Origin: JBFKOL01 sp041628815
GTDB taxonomy: Bacteria; Bacteroidota; Bacteroidia; Chitinophagales; Saprospiraceae
DNA length: 5,277 nucleotides
Reading direction: 5' to 3'
Assembly (NCBI GenBank): GCA_041628815.1
Contig: JBFKOL010000311.1
Coordinates: 1-5,277, forward strand
Below the pieces are notes generated by a model, which was not told the DNA's origin, did not search any database, and saw only the letters and a program-made list of their open reading frames with translations. Shown piece after piece: positions 1-5,277 of the stretch; the first letter of the stretch is position 1; every line of letters begins with the position of its first letter. The position numbers were made by a program, and so were the translations under genes.

Positions 1-1268
1 AAGAAAAGAGTGCGGCCCTGTTGCAGGCAGCTCTTCGTAATGAGGGATTTGTAATTCAATCCGGAGTGGCAGGTATTCCAACGGCATTTACGGCCACCTT
101 TGGAGCCGGGAAACCGGTACTGGGCATTCTCGGGGAATACGATGCGCTACCGGGAATGTCCCAGGATGCAGTACCGTACAAGAAAGAACGCGTGACAGGG
201 GCGCCGGGTCAGGCATGTGGACACCACTTATTTGGCACCGGTTCGCTGGCTGCAGCCGTGGCCGTCAAGGACTGGTTGGAGTCGACGGGTAGAAGTGGCA
301 CCATCAGGTATTATGGGACACCGGCTGAAGAAGGAGGCTCCGGCAAGGTGTACATGGTACGTGCCGGACTGTTCGATGATGTCGACGCCGTGCTGTCATG
401 GCACCCCGGTGATGCCAACGCATGTAACCCCAGCACCAACCTGGCCACCATCTCCGGAAAATTTCGATTCAACGGGCAGTCTGCCCATGCGGCTGTTTCA
501 CCCGAAAGGGGTCGTTCGGCCCTGGACGGTGTAGAGGCAATGAACCTCATGGTCAATATGCTACGCGAGCATACGACCGAGCCAACGCGCATTCACTACG
601 TCATCACCAAAGGCGGTGATGCCCCGAACATCGTACCCAAAGAAGCGGAGGTATATTATGTCGTGCGGCACAATAACCGTGACGAGGTGCGATCCGTATG
701 GAACCGTGTGGTCAAAGCAGCCGAAGGTGCAGCCCTAGGAACAGAGACGACTATGTCCTTCGAGATCATCGGGGGCACATACGACCGCCTGCCGAATGAA
801 ACGCTCGCCAACTTGATGCATGGCAATCTCGAAAAGGTCGGAGGTGTGATCTATACAGAAGAAGAAATTCGTTTTGCCGAAGAAATCCAAAAAACACTCG
901 GTGACAATTTACCACTCGTATCCAGTGCAGCGGAAGTGGAGCCCATGCGCTTCACACACGGAAAGGCTTCGGCGGATACAGGGGATGTTTCCTGGAAAGT
1001 GCCAACGGTAGCCCTGCGTGCAGCCACATGGGTGCCTGGGACGCCGGCCCACAGCTGGCAGGCGGTAGCGGCAGGAGGCATGTCCATTGGTCACAAAGGC
1101 ATGATGGTGGCGGCAAAAACGATAGCCTTGACGGCGCTGGATATCTATGAAGATCCTTCCGTATTGCAAAAGGCAAGAGCCGAGTTCGATGAGCGGAGAG
1201 GACCGGAATTCAAATATGAAGCCCTGCTCGGAGATCGCATGCCAGCATTGGATTACAGGAGGAAGTAG
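1..1268 (+). CDS. abgB: AbgB-family M20 metallo-amidohydrolase (5' truncated by window edge)
   Basis: The reading frame is already open at base 3 and runs to TAG at 1266-1268, so the gene starts outside the window. About 421 residues are visible; E. coli AbgB has about 480, so some 50-60 N-terminal residues are probably missing. The TTG at 21 is internal. The fold is a two-domain M20 peptidase. GEYDALPG (from base 132) is typical of the family. The CGHH motif (from about base 216) gives the Cys and His metal ligands. The EE pair in PAEEGGSGK (327-332) gives the catalytic base and a metal ligand. The His of WHPG (about 402) and the His of GTPAHSWQ (about 1050) complete the expected set. The GQSAHAA...GRSALDGVEAMN segment belongs to the dimerisation domain, and GDVSWKVPT and IGHKGM match AbgB near the C-terminus. 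Family members hydrolyse p-aminobenzoyl-glutamate, a folate breakdown product, and related amides. The true substrate here is unknown. No abgA-like partner is visible. The gene is visibly more GC-rich than those downstream. Confidence 0.9.
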   Translation, partial: EKSAALLQAALRNEGFVIQSGVAGIPTAFTATFGAGKPVLGILGEYDALPGMSQDAVPYKKERVTGAPGQACGHHLFGTGSLAAAVAVKDWLESTGRSGTIRYYGTPAEEGGSGKVYMVRAGLFDDVDAVLSWHPGDANACNPSTNLATISGKFRFNGQSAHAAVSPERGRSALDGVEAMNLMVNMLREHTTEPTRIHYVITKGGDAPNIVPKEAEVYYVVRHNNRDEVRSVWNRVVKAAEGAALGTETTMSFEIIGGTYDRLPNETLANLMHGNLEKVGGVIYTEEEIRFAEEIQKTLGDNLPLVSSAAEVEPMRFTHGKASADTGDVSWKVPTVALRAATWVPGTPAHSWQAVAAGGMSIGHKGMMVAAKTIALTALDIYEDPSVLQKARAEFDERRGPEFKYEALLGDRMPALDYRRK

Positions 1269-1437
1269 CCGGTTGTCGGCTGTCAGATGTCGGCTGTCAG
1301 ATATCGGCTGTCAGATATCGGCAGCTGGTTCAGATTGGTTTCATAGTTGATAGGACCATCTTGTCCCGGGATCAATTTTGATGAGATGCTTATCGGTAGC
1401 GATTTAAGTTTTTAAATTGGCGAACGAACTTTGCCAA
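1269..1437. other. Intergenic region between abgB and the membrane protein gene
   Basis: Apart from the tandem repeat, this gap contains no ORF worth calling. Two weak matches to the Bacteroidota -7 consensus TAnnTTTG are visible: TAAGTTTT at 1405-1412, with a TTTG at 1377-1380 as a loose -33 partner (24-base spacer), and CAATTTTG at 1373-1380. Neither has the usual 19-21 base spacing, so no promoter is called. A short inverted repeat ATCAA-TT-TTGAT lies at about 1371-1382. No intrinsic terminator for abgB is evident. Confidence 0.5.
1274..1322. repeat. 14-bp tandem repeat, three full copies plus a half copy
   Basis: The unit TGTCGGCTGTCAGA occurs at 1274-1287 and 1288-1301 without change. 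It occurs again at 1302-1315 with one substitution (TAT for TGT), and a partial fourth copy (TATCGGC) ends at 1322. The array starts five bases after the stop codon of the amidohydrolase. It has no strong hairpin and no T-tract, so it is not an obvious terminator. Similar short tandem repeats of the CGGCTGTC type are, from memory, common between genes in Bacteroidota. Their function is unknown, and variation in copy number between strains would be expected. Confidence 0.85.
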
Positions 1438-2961
1438 ATGGAAAAAATAAAGCTATGGATCGATCAATTTTCAGTTGATCCGTCACAAAAAATCAGTTTC
1501 GATCCAAAAAAGATCATAAGAGGCCCTTTGTTGCCAGGGTTGGTCATAGGGGTTTTCATCTACATGACCATTTCCCAGGTTCTGCAATACCTGGGGTTGG
1601 AGATTTGGCGGCATGATTCATTTGTCCATACTCTGGATGCCACGTGGTATGAAGGAAATGTCAAAGAAGAAGGAAGGTGGATCAACTACTATGTATTTGA
1701 TCTCATCAAGTTGGTGCCGGGACATGTTGCGGCCATCATGAATATGCTCTTTACTTTCGTCTTCGGATACCTGGTGGTGCACTCTCTGACCAAGGATAAG
1801 TACCTGGCGATCATCTTTGGACTGGCGGCACTTCAATTGCCGCTGCTGCATGCCCAGAATTTATGGCCGGTTGTCACTATGTTGGGATTTGCTGCGTTGC
1901 CGGCTTTTTTCTTCTTATCCAAGAAAGTGCATCCATATATCGTCTTTGCCCTTGCCGGTATCTTTTATTTTGGCACGTTGTCGCATTTTTATTTTTTGAT
2001 TCCACTCATCTATCTCGATCGTCTGAATGATCATCTTAAAGGAAAAGTCAAGAAAGACTTGATCAGTACTGGTACAAAAATCATTGTGCCGTACTGCTTG
2101 TTCTTTATTGTCGGTTTTCTCGTGGCCAATGCGGTGGTAGCTTTAAAAACAGGAGGGCCAATTACAGTTGCAGATTGGAGAAGACCGACACCTATAAATG
2201 GACTAGATCAGTTTATCGCCAATTTCTCCGGATTGAACGAGCGATTATTCGGATTCCTATCTGATTTTTTTTCGGAAGGTTATTTATTCATTTGGGTATT
2301 AATTGCCGGTATAACACTTCTTGCCATTAACAGGAAAAGTGTCTGGATCCTTGTCGTATTGGTAGTCCTCGTACTTTCGCCATTTTATACGACTCTCTAT
2401 CATGGCATCCTTATTTCGGATAGAACATTGATGTCAGGAGCCATACCGTTAATAGCCATATTTATATTGCTACCGGCCCTCCAGTTTAAGTTCAATTTTA
2501 TTCACTACATACTAATTCTGGCCATGATGTGGCCGTTGTGCCAGGTGTCCAATGACCAGTTGCGCCTTTTTGAAAAAACGACGGGGTATCACAAGGCACA
2601 ATTGGTTGCTGCATTGGAGAACAGTTCTATGAAAAATTTCCAGGAAGTGCTTCTTTTCATCAGAAACCAAGAAATCGCCAACGTCAACAGGCAGATCAGG
2701 CAACACTATGGCACGGAATTTAAATGGGGCGGCACTTTGGATGCCGTAGACAGGACGGTGGTCACATCTTTCAGGTCTCTGGGTCATTACAATGTAAGAT
2801 GGTCCAATGATGAAGCCACCATCAACAACGTGAAGAAGAGCATCAATGCAGGCGCACGAAGTGGCAATTACATTGTTTTTAGGATCAATGGAAGACCTAA
2901 CTCTATAGGTGTGGCTATGAATAATACCGACTTGGATATTCAGCTGTTGGACGGATTGTAG
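1438..2961 (+). CDS. Polytopic membrane protein, possibly a GtrII-like/GT-C glycosyltransferase
   Basis: This encodes 507 residues from ATG 1438. An in-frame TAA at 1405-1407 limits the start; TTG 1417 would add seven residues, but ATG is preferred. No clear ribosome binding site precedes it. Hydrophobic segments lie at roughly residues 33-53, 98-117, 121-139, 141-160, 164-193 (probably two), 214-236, 282-297, 302-323, 333-350 and 354-369. A soluble tail of about 135 residues follows. The first large loop after helix 1 carries acidic and aromatic residues (RHDSF at 58-62, then DATWYEG and EGRW near 78-81). This layout recalls the acidic loop followed by a GR-containing stretch in GtrII-type glucosyltransferases, which move sugar from polyprenyl-phosphate carriers on the outer face of the inner membrane. 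The similarity is an impression from loop pattern and topology, not an alignment. Alternatives are another GT-C enzyme, an O-antigen polymerase-like protein, or an unknown membrane protein. The downstream glycosyltransferase supports a role in surface glycan synthesis. Confidence 0.6.
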   Translation: MEKIKLWIDQFSVDPSQKISFDPKKIIRGPLLPGLVIGVFIYMTISQVLQYLGLEIWRHDSFVHTLDATWYEGNVKEEGRWINYYVFDLIKLVPGHVAAIMNMLFTFVFGYLVVHSLTKDKYLAIIFGLAALQLPLLHAQNLWPVVTMLGFAALPAFFFLSKKVHPYIVFALAGIFYFGTLSHFYFLIPLIYLDRLNDHLKGKVKKDLISTGTKIIVPYCLFFIVGFLVANAVVALKTGGPITVADWRRPTPINGLDQFIANFSGLNERLFGFLSDFFSEGYLFIWVLIAGITLLAINRKSVWILVVLVVLVLSPFYTTLYHGILISDRTLMSGAIPLIAIFILLPALQFKFNFIHYILILAMMWPLCQVSNDQLRLFEKTTGYHKAQLVAALENSSMKNFQEVLLFIRNQEIANVNRQIRQHYGTEFKWGGTLDAVDRTVVTSFRSLGHYNVRWSNDEATINNVKKSINAGARSGNYIVFRINGRPNSIGVAMNNTDLDIQLLDGL

Positions 2962-2969
2962 GTGGGGAA

Positions 2970-3001
2970 GGTTTTGGGGTTGTGAGGTTTTGGAGTTGTG
3001 A
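2970..3001. repeat. 16-bp tandem duplication
   Basis: Two adjacent copies of a G/T-rich unit, GGTTTTGGGGTTGTGA at 2970-2985 and GGTTTTGGAGTTGTGA at 2986-3001, differ at one base. The pair starts eight bases after the stop codon of the membrane protein gene. It has a different unit but the same placement as the 14-bp array that follows abgB. The function is unknown. Confidence 0.75.
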
Positions 3002-3190
3002 AATTCTATGGCGCAAAATCTATGTTCTTCGAAGTAAAGTTCTCCGGCTTTATTTACATTTGGGAGAAGAGCAGTCACTCGAAGCTCGCCGGTTGAAATA
3101 ATTAATAGGTTGGTGGTATTTGGAATTCTTTCGTCGGATGAAAAGTAAATGGTCATGGTCTTGAATTTCTATCTTGCGATTTTTCTCATC

Positions 3191-3198
3191 TAATTTTG
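3191..3198 (+). promoter_or_regulatory. Possible Bacteroidota-type -7 element upstream of the glycosyltransferase
   Basis: TAATTTTG at 3191-3198 matches all fixed bases of the Bacteroidota -7 consensus TAnnTTTG. No TTTG -33 element sits at the usual 19-21 base spacing; the nearest TTG triplets (3161-3163 and 3174-3176) give spacers of 27 and 14. Transcription from it would start only a few bases before ATG 3208, giving a leaderless or nearly leaderless message. It could be a chance match in AT-rich DNA. Confidence 0.3.
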
Positions 3199-3207
3199 CA
3201 GGTAATC

Positions 3208-4260
3208 ATGTCTGGCCTATTGGCAAAATGGAAAAGATTTTTTCATGGTGGCGGACAAAAAATCACAGTGTGCATACCGGCCTACAATGCTTCTGACTTT
3301 GTAGAAGAAACCATCGAGTCGGTGCTTAGCCAAACCTATGATGAGTTTTTATGCATAGTTTCCGTGGATCTTTCTGAGGACGACACCTTTGACATAGTTC
3401 AACCTTACCGCCGTGATCCCAGGGTCCGAATCTTCAGGCAACAAAAGAGGCTGGGGTGGTCAGGCAATGTTAACTTCCTCTTTCGAATTTCAACAAGCCT
3501 GTATGTTTGTCTCGTTCCGCATGATGATATACTCGATCCCCGATACCTGGAAATGTTATTGCCGGAAATTGAAAGAAATGATGGTACCTCAGTGGTATTT
3601 GCTGATCTCTGTACTTTTGGGCAAGGGCACGACAGCACCATATGCCAGGAGTCTATCATTGGCAACGTAGCCCAAAGGGTGAGCAACTATCTGCGATTTC
3701 ATTACAGCGCGGTTTTATTCAGGGGGATTGTAAATAGAAAACTAGTAGGTCGACAAATCTTTTGCGAATCCAATCCGTTTGAAGATTTTTCTGAAGATAC
3801 GATATGGGGGCTTCGAATGGTATTAAAAGGAGATGCTGTCCGGATTCCCAAAGTGCTTTACAGAAAGCGCTACCTGGAAACCTCGTATCATGCCACCTGG
3901 CAAAGATGGTCCAAAGAGAAAAAGTTACAGGCATGGTTGTATCACTGTGCCCGCTGCCTGGAGGTAGTCCAGAATTTCCCGGGAATCGACATTCACGATA
4001 AGCGTATTAAAGATGCCCTGCAAAGCAGGATATTGCAAAGAGACGCGGGTCTTTGGCATGACGATGTACTCAGGGAAAGCTTGAGCAAATATTCTTTTTC
4101 TCAAGAGGAATATCCTCAAAAATATTCGAATGGGCAAGGTGGCCACAGTAATAGGTGCAGGCATCCAAGGATGTTTGGCGGCACTCGAATTGGCCAGGAA
4201 AAATTATGTGGTCAATTTACTGGACAAGGAACACGACCTATTTACGCGTGCAAGTCTTAA
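3208..4260 (+). CDS. Family 2 (GT-A) glycosyltransferase
   Basis: This encodes 350 residues from ATG 3208, the first ATG after the in-frame TGA at 3139-3141. A weak AGG lies five bases upstream; TTG 3196 is a less likely start. The GT2 nucleotide-sugar domain is clear. ITVCIPAYNASDFVEETIESVLSQ starts at about residue 19, and VDLSEDDT at 53-60 is the first acidic motif. RLGWSGNVNFLF follows at about 81-92. PHDD at 104-107 takes the place of the usual DxD metal-binding motif. FSEDTIWGLRMVLKGD, around the ED at 196-197, matches the acceptor-side acidic motif. There is no signal peptide or membrane segment, so it should act in the cytosol or at the inner membrane face, adding a sugar from an activated donor to a glycan or lipid-linked acceptor. 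Donor and acceptor cannot be read from the sequence. After about residue 308 the protein runs 131 bases into the next gene in another frame, and its last ~40 residues (GGHSNRCRHPRMFGG... to ACKS) look like out-of-frame translation. The functional C-terminus is probably before that point. Confidence 0.88.
   Translation: MSGLLAKWKRFFHGGGQKITVCIPAYNASDFVEETIESVLSQTYDEFLCIVSVDLSEDDTFDIVQPYRRDPRVRIFRQQKRLGWSGNVNFLFRISTSLYVCLVPHDDILDPRYLEMLLPEIERNDGTSVVFADLCTFGQGHDSTICQESIIGNVAQRVSNYLRFHYSAVLFRGIVNRKLVGRQIFCESNPFEDFSEDTIWGLRMVLKGDAVRIPKVLYRKRYLETSYHATWQRWSKEKKLQAWLYHCARCLEVVQNFPGIDIHDKRIKDALQSRILQRDAGLWHDDVLRESLSKYSFSQEEYPQKYSNGQGGHSNRCRHPRMFGGTRIGQEKLCGQFTGQGTRPIYACKS
4105..4127 (+). promoter_or_regulatory. 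Possible alternative hairpins just before the oxidoreductase start
   Basis: Two mutually exclusive short inverted repeats precede ATG 4130. GAGGA (4105-4109) pairs with TCCTC (4113-4117) across three bases, and GAATAT (4108-4113) pairs with ATATTC (4122-4127) across eight bases. The AGAGG purine stretch that might act as a ribosome binding site lies inside them, about 20 bases from the start. They could modulate coupling between the two overlapping genes, but stems of 5-6 bp occur often by chance. Confidence 0.2.
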
Positions 4261-5277
4261 CCAGGAGGGAAAAACTCATATCGGCATGTTTTACGCCATG
4301 GACGAGACATTGGAGACACCTCACAAAATGATCGAAGACGCCCTGATGTTTGCCCCAGTGATGGAAGAACTGACAGGCCATCCAATCGAATGGAAGAAAA
4401 TAACATCGACGCCCTTCCTGTATCTGGTACATCGAAAGGGTCTTGTCGATGCCACTACTTTGGAATCTCGTTACCGGCAGTATGAAGCTTATTACCAAGA
4501 GCAGGCAGGCCGGAAGGACAATGCTTACTTGCGGCAGTTTGAAGGACCTTATTTTGAACAAATTGCGTTTCCCGAAGAAATCAATCCTGCTGCTTTTGAA
4601 GCCTGTTTTAAGACCTTTGAAAGAGCGGTGGATCCCCATTCAATCAGATCGATCCTGAAGCAATGCATTGGCGGCCACCCGAGTATCCGGCTGATTACCG
4701 AATCCGAGGTGGTGGATATCGAACGATACGTTGGTGGTTTCAAGACAATGTATCGTCAAGATGGTGGCTACGAAAAAGTCTCCTCTGATATTGTGATCAA
4801 CGCTTCATGGGAGAGTAAAAAGCGAATTGACAGTTTCCTTGGTTTGAAGAATGAAGATTCCTGGCATGTCCGATTGAAATTGGGATTTACATTTCAATTG
4901 GACAATATTCAACCATTACATTCATTTACCATCGTACAGGGGCCGTTTGGCGATTTTGTCCATTTTCCAGGACAGGGCTATGGTTATTTGAGCTGGTACC
5001 CTTTATGTAAATTGGATGCAACCAACGAAACGGAAATACCGGCTCAGTGGTCCGATATTCTTGAAGGAAGATATGAATCCCTGGATTTATCAAAAATCTG
5101 GCAGGAAACGCTTACCAACTTTCAAGCGTTTTTACCAGGTCTTAACCCGAAGGGTGTGGTTCATGTTAAGGCAGGTACCGTAGTCGCATACGGTCATTCC
5201 GACATTCACGAGGTAAATAGCGGCCTCCATAGACGCAATGAAGTCCCCGTTTCTGAGCACGATGGATATTTCAGTAT
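4130..5277 (+). CDS. FAD-dependent oxidoreductase, DAO superfamily (3' truncated by window edge)
   Basis: An open frame runs from ATG 4130 to the right edge without a stop, giving 382 complete codons. An in-frame TGA at 4082-4084 limits the start, and ATG 4130 is the first ATG after it. The N-terminus is a Rossmann dinucleotide-binding fold: VIGAGIQGCLAALELA with GxGxxG at residues 9-14, then an acidic residue (D32) ending the second strand for the ribose. NQEGKTHIGMFYA (44-56) is a pattern I associate with DAO-like flavoenzymes of polysaccharide loci. DIVINASW (220-227) corresponds to the second FAD-contacting motif usually ending in NA-S/T-G, here with Trp. SGLHRRNEVPVSEHDGYFS at the window edge resembles the stretch just before the C-terminal FAD motif, so only a short C-terminal part should be missing. 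No membrane segment or signal peptide is seen. The substrate is unknown; amino acids, amino sugars, hydroxy acids or a glycan intermediate are all possible. Overlap with the glycosyltransferase implies one message and coupled translation. Confidence 0.85.
   Translation, partial: MGKVATVIGAGIQGCLAALELARKNYVVNLLDKEHDLFTRASLNQEGKTHIGMFYAMDETLETPHKMIEDALMFAPVMEELTGHPIEWKKITSTPFLYLVHRKGLVDATTLESRYRQYEAYYQEQAGRKDNAYLRQFEGPYFEQIAFPEEINPAAFEACFKTFERAVDPHSIRSILKQCIGGHPSIRLITESEVVDIERYVGGFKTMYRQDGGYEKVSSDIVINASWESKKRIDSFLGLKNEDSWHVRLKLGFTFQLDNIQPLHSFTIVQGPFGDFVHFPGQGYGYLSWYPLCKLDATNETEIPAQWSDILEGRYESLDLSKIWQETLTNFQAFLPGLNPKGVVHVKAGTVVAYGHSDIHEVNSGLHRRNEVPVSEHDGYFS

Larger units (their letters stand above)
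2962..3207. other. Intergenic region between the membrane protein and glycosyltransferase genes
   Basis: This 246-base gap starts with a 16-bp tandem repeat and ends with a possible -7 promoter element; both are listed separately. Between them is a small imperfect hairpin (AAGTAAAG at 3032-3039 and CTTTATTT at 3048-3055, 8-base loop, one G-T pair) with no T-tract after it. The minus strand is open through the gap into the membrane gene (2512-3156), but its residues look like antisense translation, with no recognisable domain. I see no credible gene here. Confidence 0.5.

Noticed and set aside
21..23. TTG as the start of the amidohydrolase
   Set aside because: The frame is open upstream to the window edge and the residues before it fit the family, so the gene begins outside the window.
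1274..1322. CRISPR array
   Set aside because: The units are 14 bp and contiguous, with no spacers between them and no cas gene nearby.
1376..1412. Promoter pair TTTTG and TAAGTTTT before the membrane gene
   Set aside because: The -7 match is imperfect and the 24-base spacer is longer than the usual 19-21, so it is not called as a promoter.
1417..1419. TTG as the start of the membrane protein
   Set aside because: It adds only seven residues without a ribosome binding site; ATG 1438 is the simpler start.
3032..3055. Hairpin after the membrane gene as an intrinsic terminator
   Set aside because: The stem is AT-rich with a G-T pair, and no T-run follows on either strand.
2512..3156. 214-codon open frame on the minus strand
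   Set aside because: Most of it is antisense to the membrane protein gene. No domain, signal or start context is visible, and the translation reads like antisense of coding DNA plus the 16-bp repeat.
4238..4639. 133-codon minus-strand frame inside the oxidoreductase region
   Set aside because: It is opposite a continuous + strand frame with a clear Rossmann motif and family patterns; the minus translation has no recognisable features.

Overview
The window looks like a piece of a Bacteroidota chromosome. The support is indirect. Start codons mostly lack a strong Shine-Dalgarno sequence, one start is preceded by a perfect TAnnTTTG (-7 type) element, and short tandem repeats of a kind I associate with Bacteroidota intergenic DNA follow two genes. 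A member of the environmental Saprospiria/Cytophagia type is a guess, not a demonstration.

All four genes lie on the + strand. (1) Positions 1-1268 hold the 3' part of an AbgB-type M20 metallo-amidohydrolase (p-aminobenzoyl-glutamate utilisation protein B family), with its metal-binding residues visible. (2) A 169-base gap (1269-1437) opens with a 14-bp tandem repeat. (3) Positions 1438-2961 encode a polytopic membrane protein with about ten hydrophobic segments and a soluble C-terminal part; it resembles GtrII-like/GT-C membrane glycosyltransferases. (4) A 246-base gap (2962-3207) opens with a 16-bp tandem repeat and ends with a possible promoter element. (5) Positions 3208-4260 encode a family 2 (GT-A) glycosyltransferase. 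(6) From 4130 to the right edge runs an FAD-dependent oxidoreductase of the DAO superfamily, cut by the window before its C-terminal end. It overlaps the glycosyltransferase by 131 bases in another frame.

Genes 2-4 read as the edge of a cell-surface glycan or glycolipid locus: a membrane-embedded transferase, a cytosolic sugar transferase and a flavoenzyme probably translated from the same message as the latter. The amidohydrolase is more GC-rich and looks like an unrelated metabolic neighbour. No RNA gene, CRISPR array, transposase or phage feature is visible. The most unusual point is the long glycosyltransferase/oxidoreductase overlap, where the last ~40 residues of the transferase look like out-of-frame readthrough of the oxidoreductase gene. 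I see no clearly new biological system; the pairing of this transferase with this flavoenzyme is the best lead.
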